The translations under genes and the position numbers were made by a program. From Trametopsis cervina (taxonomy: Eukaryota > Basidiomycota > Agaricomycetes > Polyporales > Irpicaceae), in contig MU278373.1 of the NCBI GenBank assembly GCA_022385755.1, positions 186,001-250,000 of the forward strand: a stretch of 64,000 nt of DNA. Reading direction: 5' to 3'. Below, one piece after another: positions 45,345-57,830 of the stretch (the stretch's first letter is position 1; each line of letters opens with the position of its first letter). The notes under the pieces are model-generated. The model was given only the letters and a program-made list of their open reading frames with translations. It did no database searches and was not told the DNA's origin.

Positions 45345-45964
45345 TGCTAGACGTCTGTTGCGGTGTAGACGATGAGGCAGGTGGTAGAAGACGTTCAAGT
45401 TGCGAGACCTGCCTGCGAGGCGGCAAACCGTACTTCACTTGCGATTGCTTATGTAAGCAGCTAGAAGATTAACGGCCAATACAATACCCAGCTATTGAAG
45501 AGTTGCCCAGGTAGCTGACGCGTTCATCTAAGGTTTACGGTTACAGGAGCGATTCAATCTTTCAATCAACACTTATGTTGTCCTGCGTGTACGACTTGAT
45601 CTGCGACTTCTCAATCATGGCACAGCAATAAGTATTCTAAGCAGATCTTGCCAGTAAAGAAGGCACGACCTTACCTCCTGGGCTCGCAGTGGCTGTACGC
45701 ATTAGCTCATAGCAATGTACACAGAATCATGAAAACCCATAGTAGCACACTCAGTACAAATTCCACATCGTGCGAGAAACTGGCTTAATTTTAACACATG
45801 TATGGTTGGATCGCTCTGAGGGAGTACAGTCGATTGTTCTTAACGAATGCGCAAGAAGATGACAATGGTATTTATACATGTTTTCACAGTGCAAGATGAT
45901 AGAATACAGGTGGTTGTGATGTCCATTGGGGAGGCATGATGCAAGGAATCGGAATCATATCGTG
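45345..45964. other. Intergenic, about 0.6 kb
   Basis: SUMO promoter and the 3' flank of the lipid-kinase gene. AT-rich toward the right; no gene or repeat recognised. Confidence 0.5.
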
Positions 45965-48900
45965 TCATAGTACGCTCGGCAGCAGCCAATAGTCACTTGG
46001 GAGTTTAGTGTTATCCATTGGGCGGGACCATTTGTCTAGCCACTATGGGTCAGTCGCGCAGCGGGTCTTTATGTTAGACACATACCAGGACATGCGACGA
46101 AGTAGTTATCCATCGCGTGCACGAATCGCTCTTGATATTCATGCGGAGGGATCACGGTCACTTCCTTGCCTGAACTCAAGTTGTGCTTCGCCTTGTACTC
46201 AAGGGTCTTCGCGAATGTGTAGCTTCCTGCGAGACGGAGAGATAAGATAACGGTAACGCCGTACAATGAGTCTCACATACCAATAGTATCGACTAAGCCA
46301 CAGGCAATTTCTCGGTGGTCTTCGTCGATGCCGAGAAGCAGACTGGTCGGAGATTAGGTCAGTAATTGATAACGAATTCGGAGAGCTTGACGTACGAGTA
46401 ATCCATAATATTACTTCGTGCCAGGAAATCACTATCCGCTCTGATCGCCTCTTGTAAGACGACTTTCGAATGAGGCTGCACAAGCGTGAGCGCTCTCTGC
46501 TGACCTTTGGGCGAGATATTAATTAGCTGGAACAGAAGTAATCCTCAATGACATACCCTCAATCCAATCTCCGTCGAAAAGCGTCTTCGACCCAGAGCTG
46601 CTGCTTGCGGCCTTGACCTTCCGCCCTTGAATTCCCTTGAGATCAAACGTCTTCACGATAGTCTGGTTGTAGAACAGATTCTCCATGACAAGCAAGTCGG
46701 CCTTTGCCTGGACGTTACCAGTCTCCAGATTGCGCACTTCCACGGTGTAGAAGCCCAGAAGCTTTGCCAATACGGTCGGCTTGTTGGCCGTCGCATCCAT
46801 ATGCCGAAAATAAGACGGACCAAGCTCGATAAGGACATGTCTGCATGCAGCTTAGTCAATGCAACCAATGCTATGACTCAGAAATACGCACAAATCGGCG
46901 ACGTTCCAAGCATTCACGAGCGTCTTGATAATGAACTGGTTGTCAGTCGTCTTCCAGAAGTTCGAGCGACTCTTCCCGCCTTCCGCACTCCAGTTCTCGC
47001 TTCTCGCAAGGCTGTGAAGAAACGTATCGCCGATACCACAGCGCCGTCTGAGGGCCTCAAATTGTTTGGCATAGTATACCGTACAGCTGAACTTGAGCCG
47101 TTTACCGATCGTCCAGTCGTACTTGATATGCGGTCTATCGTCAATCGCAGGAGAGCCAGCTAATAACAGACCGTGATGATGCTTGGACGGAACGGGCGGA
47201 GGTAGACCGCTCTTGAGCATATAGCGTAGCGCGGATGTGAGGGAGTTTGTGAAAGTAGATGTCATGGAGGGTTGACCGGGACCGGCTGAAGGCGTTTGAG
47301 GTTCCGTAGGTGGTATACTGTGACTGGTGCTCGCAGACATCGAGGCTTCGATCTCATGATCTTTCTTGACAGTGTCCTTAGGTGGAGGTACTGGAAGCTC
47401 AGCTTGATGGCTGCTATGAGTGTGCTCTCCGACGGTGGTAGCGTCACTATCCTTCGATACAATCGAGGAAGTCTTTCCCCTCCGAATGTTTGTCTCGACA
47501 AAGCTAGATGACGACGGGTGGCTGTTCTCAGACCATGAGCTCCGTAGTGATCGTGGCGGTTCAGCGGCCTCGAGCTCTTGCAAGATTTTGTCCACGCCTT
47601 CAACGTTAGAAGATGCACTGAGCTGACCGTCGACTGCTTCCTTGGATACCTGTACGTCAGGCTTGGCCCACGCTGAAGGGACCAATCCTTTGCTTCCCAT
47701 CCCGCTACCGTTGCCTATCTTCGACGAGCCAGAGCCGGCACCGGGATCTGGTAGGTTTTTCTGTCGAAGGACCTCAGTGATGCCAAGCTTGAGCATTGAT
47801 GCTGTATCTCTGGGATGCTCTTTCCGACTAATAACCGCAGAATAAGTTTCAGGTTCATGCCAGACCACGCCTTCTTGATCTGGATCAGGAGTAGGACCTG
47901 AAGGTGAGAACCATCGTGACGGGGTAGACTTCGTAAAGAACGACGAGCGTGTAACTTCAGGTGTTGGTGGTGGAGCGGGCGATGCGGTAGACATCCTGTT
48001 CGCCGTCATATTGGTCAATTCTCGATGGTAATCTGTCGAGCTGAGCAAGATGTTCAGCATACTGTCATGACCGTGATGTTGATAGAACCTACCTGAGAGT
48101 AAAGGCAATGATACTGCCCCAATCGTTCTCCCTCACGATGACATTTCCACCAGGAACCGCATGGCAGCCTGCTTTCCACCACTCCGGCTCACTCTGAGCA
48201 GTCGCCTCCGTGACGGTAGGAGGGCCAGATGCGTGCTTGGCTTCCCATGCTGAAAGCCGCTTCGTCGCCCCACGTCCGGCAGAGACGAACTGCCTGCGTA
48301 CGTCGTTGAGTTCAGCCAGAGGTACACGAGACAGATGAGCATAGAGGCTCTGCTCAGTTCGCTGGAATGTATGCCTCATGCTTGTCAACAACTGCAAGGA
48401 TGTCGATTCAGATGTAGAGGCAGCATCGGACCCAGATGCGAAATCTGCTTCGTGGTTAGCAGATTCCGGGGCGTCTGATTTGGCAGGAAACGGATATGAC
48501 TGGACGGATGAATGGGTCTTCGGAGTCATAGGCGTATTTGGTGGGAGGGGAGGTAGATCAACAGGATGCCCTTTCGGCGTTGCGAGTCCATCCTCGTCAA
48601 AACTATCGTATGCTTCGTCGGCGGAAGGAAGACGGGGAAGGGATTTATGATATGTCTTCTCCGCGTGCTCATTGATGAAGTTCCCTTCCAGCGTGTCCAT
48701 CTGCTCCGACAATGACTGCCAGAACTGCATGATCTCCCTACGGAGAGTACGTCTGTCCACCTCCGCCACCATGCGGTTCGGTGCACTCGAGAATGCTTCC
48801 GTCTTGATGTCGGGGTCTTCCTGTTTCTCCAGTCGTGGGCGAATGATCCGTAGCCGAGGGACGCGGATTTCATAGATGTATTCCACATTGGATAGAGATA

Positions 48901-51072
48901 TCGATATGGCGTGTCCCGAGTGTGAGAAATGTCGGATGATGTTCAATCGTGGATGAGGAGGCGGGAGCTCGGATGCTGGTCGTGGTCCAGTGGGAAGTGA
49001 TGTATGTTCACAGAACGCGGGAGATATTGAACAAAGTGAAGACGAATACACAAGGAGCTCTAGATATTTCGCAAACGACAACAGGCTATAGTTCAGTCAA
49101 TGTTAGCAAGCAATGAATGTCAAGACTGAGTATCAACTGACTATGTGCCATCATGCATCCGTTGTTTCGAGGTTTCTTTATTACACACGCGACAGCTTTC
49201 CCACATCTCAGGGACCTCGTCGTCGCCGACATCCGCCTCCGAGTCAGTGGCGGAGGTGACGATGGTGATCCGTGTATCGGCATGAGTGAGTCGCAGTTCA
49301 TGTTCTCCTCGTTTCGAGCGGCAGTCGGGGTTGTCGCACGGCTCGTCTGCTCTCGCGCACATCCTCAACAAAGTCTCACCTAGACATTCGTCGGGCTGCG
49401 AATAGAACCGAAACGTCACCCACCGCCGACGTTGGCCGCACAGCACCAGCGGTGCTTGCTCCGATGAAGACGAAGGAGTAGGTGGTCGAGACGATGCTCG
49501 CGGTACGTACTCAGTGTACAGAACCGACAACGCCTGTTGTCGCACAAACCCTGCTGTGCCTACCATCCCCGCACCAGCCGAGCCTGTCCGCGCTTGCTTG
49601 TTGTCCCAGCCGAGCAAGCTGCCCAACGCCGCCTTCTCGTCTCCACCTAGCTTTACTTGATGCTCATCTGACTTCTCCCGCCCTGCGAGCTTCGCAAGGA
49701 CCCCCGGTGCGGGGAACAGAATGTCCGGACTTGTCGACAAGTAACGCTTTCCTTTCTCCACAGCAGTGAGCGCGAGAGAAAGCGGACGCTCCACGGAATC
49801 CTCCTCGTGCTCTTCATGGCTCTGTGCTGGAGCTGCCTGCAAAAACAGCGGTTTGTAATCCGAGATGAACGAGAAACGCCGCGGCCTAGTTGGCATATCA
49901 GCCGACTTGCGAATGTCCTCACCGTGGCGCGACGTGCTACGTCCTGCCCTTGTCGGGGATTTACTCCTGCTGCGAGTGATTGCTGCAGGGAGCTCCAGCG
50001 ATCCGCGGCGGGCAAGACTCGACGGCACTACCGCTCGCAGGTCTTCCTTCTTCTTCGAAAAGAACGCCCACAATCCGGATTCCCTCTTAGCTGGTGCCGC
50101 TTTGTGACCGACGTTCCCCGTGCTCAACGCTCGAGCAATCCCAGCACCGGAATCTGGCGTCGGCACCAGGACTGCTCGTTTCGGGTATCGTAGTGCGACG
50201 TGTGAGTCGGCAAGGAGGGATTGCTCGAGGATGATTGAGAGGTAGGTGAAGACGCTCAACCGAAGCACCTTCACCAGAGCTTCGTACTGCGCGTCCGACA
50301 CACCCGCGAACGAAAATGTGCCGCCGACGAGTTGGATATCTGATTGCTCCGCGGTTGATAGCTGCGCTGAACCCACTGTCAACATATCCTCGTTTATGCT
50401 ACAAACCACAAATGACGTACCCCAGTTATCCAGTCCGTACAATATATCTCCGTGCGTTCCATGCGATTCGGTTGTGTCATCTGCAGGAAGAGCAAACGTA
50501 CCTGCCGTGAACTTGCAGTCGGTCTCTACCGCACTCCCTGTTGCAGGTTGTAGCGATGAGACGGTGAGGAGGAGGTGCTTGGCGGTGAGCTTGAGTGTAG
50601 GAGGCGTCGGTTTCCCCGCCACGACTCTTAAAGCGGCCAACGACTCCTTGGGGGATGAAGACGGACGGAGTGTAGCGTTTTCCTCTGCCTTCAGTTCACT
50701 GTCATACGACCCATCCTTCTTGGTTGCAACCTCCCCATCCTCAGCATGCTTCCGCTCCTCGTCCAACTGCTTTATCCGTTGTCTCTCGTGCTCCGCAGCT
50801 CTCCTCCTCCGTGCCCGCCTCAGCCCAGGTAACCATCCACCCATGAACACACGCTCACCCAGTTCTCCCAGTGCACTCTCTACATTATCAACCCATGTTT
50901 CGCGTTCTGGTGCAGGTATGACGTCGTGCGCCTCGTCCAAACAATACAAGATGAATTTCCGAAGGTGGTTTCTTCCGTCGACGGTGAGCTGAGCCCAAGG
51001 TACGTTCGCCGCCGTATGTGCATTCGTCCTGCCCGCTATTAGCTGCGGTATTTCTGGAAGTGGCTTGTCCAT
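45965..51072 (-). CDS. FAB1/PIKfyve-type phosphoinositide kinase lacking FYVE and Cpn60 domains
   Basis: A long gene with several introns, over 1,400 aa. Residues about 1-560 are a basic/Ser-rich region not matched to a domain. A cysteine-rich block follows that matches the CCR domain of Fab1: PDECLGETLLRMCARADEPC, CDNPDCRSKRGEHEL, MWESCRVCNKETSKQRMHDG, TYSLLSFAKYLELLVYSSS and LNIIRHFSHSGHAISI. After a long linker the PIPK catalytic domain shows NFWKTTDNQFIIKTL, LLVMENLFYNQTIVKTFDLK, SNIMDYSLLLGIDEDHREI and CGLVDTIGSYTFAKTLEYKA, then the activation-loop segment, ending WSRPMDNTKLP. Fab1 makes PI(3,5)P2 on vacuole or endosome membranes. Standard Fab1 begins with FYVE and chaperonin-like domains; neither is visible, and only 409 bp separate this start from cyclophilin H. 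An alternative first exon at 51163 would add little. Confidence 0.85.
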
Positions 51073-51481
51073 GGTTTCAGCCTCGACACTCGTCAGCTTC
51101 AGGCAGGCCGAACGCACAACGGTCTAGTACTTACACCGAATTCAGCGCTCTATGCTTTGGCATGCGGTCACACCCCTCGCCCAGATATTTACGTCTGTAC
51201 TGACTTCACAGTCATAGAGCTGAACAGTCCTCAATGGGACTGGTTCGCGCAAATTGCTCCGGAGTGATGATGATGGTTGGGTGGAGATACACGAACTTTA
51301 GTCAAGCGGGTTAAGCGCGCCGTCATATATATCGAAGTAGTATCCAAGTCTTATGTGTTTTCGAAACCTACAACAGTAATATTCACATAATATTACACTG
51401 CACAGACTAGAGAGCTCTCTCGTCTAACGGGGAGGGATCCTTCCCTGCGTGCTGTCAGCGGTGAGATAAGATCCGAGCAGT
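51073..51481. other. Short intergenic spacer
   Basis: About 0.4 kb between cyclophilin H and the kinase gene, which have the same orientation. It may include a small 5' exon of the kinase (ATG at 51163 with a GTGTAAGT donor), which would enter the main frame at LTSVEAET. Confidence 0.4.
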
Positions 51482-52522
51482 TTACATCTCTCCACATTCT
51501 GCGATACAGCCGTCAGCTATTCGAAGCGCTCGCCCAGTGCAAGCGGTATTGTGCTCACCGACGATCTTGACTGCGAGCTTTGGTCTGTTGTTTGGACCTG
51601 TGGGGACGTTCTCGATTTTGCGCAACGTGAGCATACCGTCTATCACTTTGCCAAACACAACGTGTTTGCCGTCCAAGAAGTCGCACTTGGCAGTCGTAAT
51701 GAAGAACTGCATTTGAGGTTAGTGCTGCCTTCGTAGTGCTCTGCGCTTTGGGCTCACTTGGCATCCGTTCGTATTCGCTCCCGAGTTTGCCTTTTGTGAG
51801 ATCGTGTGAGAGGGATAAAGGTTACCGTATGCGTTTAGCGAGAGTCTCACCATGGAGAGAAGCCCCGGCCCCGTGTGTTTTTCTTCAAAGTTCTCGTCCT
51901 GCAGTCTCGTAGCCAGGTTAGATTCAGGATGAATGGTCTTAAACAGGGTATCATACCGGGAATTTATCTCCGTATATTGAGAATGACCCAGTGCCGTCTG
52001 CCTTGATGAAGTCTCCGCCTGAGAAACATACCGTCAGCTGTTGGCGATATGCCAGTAGTGCGACTGACGAACCTTGGCACATGAAATTCGGTACACTGGA
52101 ATGCAGTATGTGAGCTTCCCATTATACGGGTAAGATGCAGGTAACTCACACTCTACAGCAAAAGAGATCTAGTCAGTACTCACGAGTTAGCTTGCCAAGC
52201 GAAACGTGCATGGCCTTACCTGTGGAAGATGGCCCCCTTATAGCCTTGCGGCCGTGAATTAACCCTACGCATAGCGTCAGCGCACATACCGGCAGGAGTG
52301 ACCTGACGATCCTGACCTGTATTCGCCGGTGCACAGCTGTCTGAAGTTCTCCGCAGTCCTTCGAACACAGTAAATCTCAGCACATAGACACAAGCGACAC
52401 AATGGTAGCAGTACGTACTTTGGGACGATGTCGCTAAATAACTCCATCTTCAGACGTCCTGCAGGAGTCTCTCCAATGTTGACATCCATGAAAACGACCG
52501 GTCGTGTTGAATTTAACGACAT
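51482..52522 (-). CDS. Cyclophilin H, spliceosomal peptidyl-prolyl isomerase
   Basis: Small protein split by many short introns. The pieces read in order: [107 protein letters not shown] and [20 protein letters not shown], closing [11 protein letters not shown] and ECGEM. The catalytic Arg (FHR), the FMCQGGDF loop and the active-site Trp-position loop (CDFLDGKHV) are those of the cyclophilin H group rather than cytosolic CypA, and the CGEM end is diagnostic. PPIH binds the U4/U6 protein Prp4 in the tri-snRNP and catalyses proline isomerisation. The start codon at 52522 lies 219 bp from the divergent DIB1 ATG. Confidence 0.93.
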
Positions 52523-52741
52523 TTTTCAGCCTTGTGTTTGTTTTACTTGAGTGGAGGTGGAATGCTGTTATAGCACGAAAGATGAGAGGCAACGCGCTGC
52601 CGCCACCGACTTGTACATCTAGCAGTTTCTGTGGGCGCCTACGCATAATGGACTTCACTTCGGCTCTCGCTTCCGTCCACTCATCCTTGTTCTTGACTGC
52701 TATCTTTACTACATCGTCAAACTAGTAACTTAACCCCTACT

Positions 52742-53450
52742 ATGTCGTATTTCTTGCCCCATCTCCCATCAGGCTGGCACGTCGACGAGGCTATCAAGTC
52801 AGAAGAGGATAGGGTCGTTGTCCTCCGTTTTGGTCACGATTGGGACTCTCAGTGCATGACCATGGACGAAACTTTGTACGGCGTCGCTGAGAAGGTTCAG
52901 AACTTTGCTGTCATCTACTTGGTTGACATTACGGCTGTTCCGGACTTCAACAAGGTATGCCAGCTCGCTCTTCAGCGTAGTGGCTAGATGCACTGATCGG
53001 CAGTATGCATGGCCAGATGTATGAGTTGTACGATCCGTGTACGGTGATGTTCTTTTACAGGTATGTTTTGCAACCTATGCCTGCTGTGTATGAAGTCCTC
53101 ACCCTTTCGTTTCAGAAACAAACACATAATGATAGATTTGGGCACGGGTAATAACAACAAGATGTACGTATTTTCTTGCCGCAGTCATGGGGAAGCTAAA
53201 CTCACCTGGCTGTGCGCGTCAGAAATTGGGCGATGGATAATAAACAAGAGGTAAGAAATAGTTGTCTCCGAGTCATGTTCTCTGCTAATGCCTCGCTGCA
53301 GCTAATTGATATCATCGAGACCGTCTATCGTGGTGCATCTAAAGGTAGGGGTCTGGTGGTATCGCCCAAAGGTCTGTGTCATCAAAGCCTCTATTGCCTT
53401 TGACTTATTGACCGTTATTCGTAGACTATTCCACGAGATATCGATATTAG
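52742..53450 (+). CDS. DIB1: U5 snRNP 15-kDa protein DIB1 (Dim1), thioredoxin-like
   Basis: Six exons (52742-52954, 53017-53060, 53116-53163, 53223-53250, 53302-53371, 53425-53450) give exactly 142 aa, the usual family length. MSYFLPHLPSGWHVDEAIKS, EEDRVVVLRFGHDWDSQCMT, NFAVIYLVDITAVPDFNKMY, ELYDPCTVMFFYRNKHIMID, LGTGNNNKINWAMDNKQE, IIETVYRGASKGRGLVVSPK and the tail DYSTRYRY are nearly invariant in eukaryotes. Dib1 has a thioredoxin fold without the redox Cys pair. It sits in the U4/U6.U5 tri-snRNP near the 5' splice site region and leaves when the spliceosome is activated; it is essential in yeast. The first 71 codons form exon 1 and the remainder is cut into exons as small as 26 nt. Confidence 0.97.
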
Positions 53451-53935
53451 GCGAGCCGTCTGCTCATGTTTTTTGTGTGGTGATATCGAGGAGTGGCTGA
53501 AGCGACTTTCCCCAATGAGGTCTACAGTTTTATTGTACGTATACGTCTGAGTGTTCTCAAGAGCAGCTATCCAGGAGCATATATGTCGATGTTCCATGTT
53601 ATTCTATGTTGCTCGCGCGACGTGTTTCCGCTGTGTGAACCCGCGAAAGTCAGCCACATTACGCAATGCGGATGACGAGACGTAATCTGCCATCACTATC
53701 GAGGACCGAGGCGCATCAATGACCAAATGAAGACACGGCTCCACTGACGGTCTCGGGCGGTTGTCAGACGTACATAATTCTTCTAGCCTGCAGCCGTTCT
53801 AGCCTCGTTCTTTCCCCCGCTTTCCTTGCGATTGCCTTGCGCAGCAGTAACATTACTGTCGCTTTCTGCGACTCTCTGGGAGAGTACACACTGCTCACAA
53901 CACGTCGGTCAGGTCACCTCGAGTACTCATAGCGC
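53451..53935. other. Intergenic, about 0.5 kb
   Basis: 3' flank of DIB1 and promoter of the coiled-coil/Ser-rich gene. No other signal was seen. Confidence 0.5.
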
Positions 53936-56900
53936 ATGGTTCACCGACCGTCAGACTCGCGTTTACTCGTCAACCTCCTCAGTCAGGAGAAGGACTATTC
54001 CAAGCAGCTAGCAACGCTCTTAGACCATTCTCAGTCGTCCTTAGCCTCGTTCTCGGCGTATGCATCTGCTTCGGCACCACCAACATCCCAGATCATAATA
54101 CAGGTCGCGGGTGCGCTTGCCGGCGTTGATGAAGCTCTTCGGAAGTATGCAGGCTCGCTAGAACAATGGCAGGAACAGCTGAAAGGGCTCAAGGGGCTGG
54201 AGGAAGAAGTGGGAAATGTCATGCGAGATCGGGAGATACTGTGAGTGTGTTCATCAAGTCTGCGCAAGGGTGCTTATGGAATTTCCCCCAGCGTGACCCG
54301 CCTAATTAAGCTGTCCAAGTCTCAGAAGCCGACGAGAGATTCCATTCTCGCCTCGTCTTCCACTTCAACCCTCACAAAACTGCCTGAAGTCCAAACGTCT
54401 GGGAAACTTGCGTCTGCGCAGTCGGAACTGCAGGCGTGTGAGGCGCATCTTGCTGCCAAGGAACGGGAACTGGACGTGATGCGGAACGTTGCGATCAAGT
54501 CTGGGCTCAGTGCACGATGCAAGGCTCTTGTAGAGTGTGGCTGGACTTGGGGCGAAATGGGGAAGGAAGGACTGAGGGCGCTGGAATCCATGGAGGGCCC
54601 GTCGAACGGCAACGGGGTGGCGAACGGATACGGTACGTCAGCGACCAGTTTGATATTTCAGAATGCTTATTCTATGCATGAAGGTACGGCCCACACAAGT
54701 CCAACTCTACGCGCATATAAGCCTCTTCCGGATGGACCTTCGTCGGATTTGTCGTCTATTGGACCGTCTCAGTCTGCGTCGCAGACTACTCACGGGTCAG
54801 ACCCGTCGCCACCTGTACCCCCGAGGCTGCACATCCCACCCGCACATTCAATATCGGATCACACCTTCCCAGTAGAGGAGGAAGAAGAACCTGGAGACGG
54901 CAGTAGTGTCGGCGAGGAGGAGGGCGACGGGTACGTCATGCGCGAGAACGAGCGATTCTCGCCCCGGAAGAGTCTGATCCTGAGCAAGCCCAAGGCCAAC
55001 GGCGTAGCAAACCACGAAAAGTTCTCGTCGACGTCATCCTCTTCCATTCTAGCTGACCAGACGATCAAGCGTCAGCGGCGATCGTCAAACTCTGTATTAG
55101 GCAGCATAGCGGCGTTTTTCCATAAATCGCCAGTGGACGCCGAGGCCAAGAATGGCGGAGAGGGGTCGCCGACGAAGAAGGGAAGCGGTCGGTGGCAAAC
55201 GAGGACCGACAAGCATCTTGCGCAAGCACGGAAAGGCAAAGGGAAGGGCTCAGACTCGGACGATGATGCCACACTACCGCGTCGCAGTCCTGTCCTTGCA
55301 GCTGCATTCGCACGACCGTCCGGACTGCCGTCTGGTTCTCCATCGAGGTTGAGGAAGAATGTTCCGCGTGGTGCCGCCATGGCAGGCTCTTCGACAACGC
55401 TAATAGAGGCCGTGGACACGAGCCGAGGCGTAATGAGCGACGGAGGTTTAGAACGGCCGAGGTCACAGCGGGGCAAGAAGAAGACGAAGAGAGCAGGCGA
55501 GCATGCGATGTCAGAGCCCGAGTCAGCACCCGAGCCGATATCTACTGTTGCAAGGAAGAATAGTCGTGGCGCGAAAGTTGCAGAGCCTCGTAGCAAGGAC
55601 GTCGCGCCGACGACGTTAACCACCACTCCTGGATCTGCGAGGGTCCGGAAGTCCAGTCAAGGTCAATCGCAGAAGCCAAATGGCGTTCTTCATGCGACAT
55701 CTACTGCAGAAGCGTCCATTTCGCTGTCACGAAATTCATCCTTGTCGAAGCGCAGTATCACCAGCGCAGCATCCGCCCCCGTTGATCTCTCCAGACTGTC
55801 GTCGAAAAACAAGGCGGGGATGTATTCAGCAGTAGGGACGTCGGACAAGCATAGCCCGCTTGGTCAAACTTCGCATAAACGGGCTGCCTCGCTGGACGGC
55901 AGACCAGAGGCATCGGATGCGCCAGAGAGAGCTAAGGCGCACAAGAGGGGCAATTCCACTACGAACCACCCTGGGACGTCCTCGAGAACGATCATGCCCC
56001 CGACGGTTGGCAACCAGAGTCTCATGAGCATCGTCGAGGACGTCGCCAAGCAGAACAGAACCGCTCGAGCGCAACTCGACCCGAACCGCATGCTGTTCGT
56101 AGCCAAAGCCCCGCCACCCCTCAGCGACTCTCCCGACTTCCTGAAGATCCCTGATACCCCGATTCCAGTCCCTACGATCTCCTCGCCTCCTCGCTCTGCG
56201 TCGACTACCACTCTCATTCGTGATAGAACTCCTAGCCAACATTCACTTCCCATAACACCCTCGACGTCTGCGCCAGCTCTATCGATCGTGCATAACCCAT
56301 CACCCGACTTGAAGCCTCTGCGATCTGCAATGCGCAACAACAGTCGCTCGCCGTCGCCTGTGATCATGCCGCTGTCGTTATCTGCGTCGCCTCCTCCTGT
56401 TCCGACTCAGTCCAAGTTGCGCCCTCCCCTTGCTCCCCAGCCGTCGCCGCCAGCTTTTGTGAATACCGTCGCGGCTGACGACGACACGTCGTCCATATCT
56501 TCGTACGAGACAACGAATGAGATTCTTGACGAGGACGATGATGCAGAAGAGACAGACGTCCCTACGCCCCATGCCACGCCCCACATCTCGCAGTGGACCC
56601 CTCCTCCCCCCGCCCCTGCTCGTGCTCCTGCCCCACCGCCGAAAGAGGCCCCGGCTCCCGTAGGCGGCAGCCAAGTCTCGAACTCCACAAGCTCTTCGAA
56701 CAACACCGCGACGAACAGCACCAGCGCTCCCACGCGCCGGAAGAGCGTGCGCATGTCCTTGCCTCCCACCTTCTCTGCCACTCCGCCCGCGCTGGATGAC
56801 GCGGACGATGACGACGAAGTCAAGGCGCGTCGGCACGAGCCGTGGTCCCAGCCCCAACCACGCACTGACGTTGGCGGCGGTGGGGGCGAGGGGTGGCGCT

Positions 56901-57013
56901 CGAGGATCAAGGAGCCAGTCGAGAAGAATGTGTGGCATGATTCGAGCGAGAGCGAGGATGAGGAGTATAACAAGGCGAGGAGACTGTTGGGTCGGATGTC
57001 GAGGAAGAAGTAA
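53936..57013 (+). CDS. Long protein with N-terminal helical (BAR-like?) domain and disordered Ser-rich tail
   Basis: Exon 1 is 53936-54240 and exon 2 is 54292-57013; a 51-nt in-frame stretch (54633-54683) has intron signals and may be spliced out, giving about 991 rather than 1,008 aa. Residues 1-200 are helical: LLVNLLSQEKDYSKQLATLL, IIQVAGALAGVDEALRKYAG, SLEQWQEQLKGLKGLEEEVG, VTRLIKLSKSQK, ELQACEAHLAAKERELDVMR and CKALVECGWTWGEMGKEGLR. Length and heptads would suit a BAR/IMD-type membrane-bending helix bundle, which is inference. The remaining 800 residues are Ser/Pro/Lys-rich with SH3-ligand-like proline runs (about 56400-56650) and a basic end, GRMSRKK. Probably a cortical or endocytic adaptor; no named homologue recognised. 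Confidence 0.72.
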
Positions 57014-57830
57014 ACTTCGTCTTGACGTCTCGTACACTCCCTTCAATTGCTCCTGGTACTGGTGTCTACTTCCATCGGCTCGTTCACCTTCTCTTCATCA
57101 TAAATATTGGTGTCTACTTTCATTTGCTATCTATTTTTCTTCGGTCGGTTTCTCTTTATTTTCATTATTGGATTGCAGCTTCTCTTCACTATTTGGGACA
57201 TTCTACATCCCTGGTCCCCGCCTTCGTACTGTAGCATCGGTTGTGTATTTCTAAAATAACTTCTGATTCGTAGTGACATACCCAGCATATCATAGCTCGT
57301 TTGCTCATAATAAGTCGATATGCTCTGGAGATGTGAAGTTGCGATTAGGGCCTCTATAACGGTGAGTGGCGAAGCATGTGCTCCCGCCAAATTCAGTTCA
57401 GTTGATAACACGAAGCGTGTTATGACGCAGAATAAATAGGATACATTTCTCTGCTTCTACGCCCAAGAACTTGAGATGTATAGAGTACAGTTCCCCATCT
57501 CACCAAGCAAACCCAAGAAGCAAACCGTGAACACATTCGAATCAGCTGTAGTACAATCCTACTGTAATATACGCGTTCCACAAAGCCTTGAATTCAGTCT
57601 GTACTTGTAGCAGAAGGTAGTATGAATCGTACGAGTAGCGCTATAAAACTTTTAGGGGGGTGAGAGAGCTCGGTATAGACAAATCTCATGAGGGTGCTGC
57701 TCCCCGTCTACGTATCCGCCGACCCGACCTTGAAACACGAGTCGTCATTTTGCGAGAGCACGAAGATTTACATCGCAAAGCAAAGTCGAAAGCTAATACT
57801 AAGGTGGGAATAACAACGAACTCGACGCAC
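57014..57830. other. Intergenic between convergent genes
   Basis: About 0.8 kb of 3' flank. A small hairpin with 8-bp arms (ATAACACG/CGTGTTAT, about 57404-57422) lies inside; it is too short to interpret. No gene was seen. Confidence 0.5.

Noticed and set aside
55065..55626. Long antisense ORFs (154 and 184 codons) within the Ser-rich gene
   Set aside because: They mirror a biased Ser/Lys/Pro-coding region; the sense frame is continuous for 2.7 kb.
57404..57422. Hairpin ATAACACG/CGTGTTAT between convergent genes
   Set aside because: Arms of 8 bp are expected by chance in 64 kb, and eukaryotic genes do not use such terminators.
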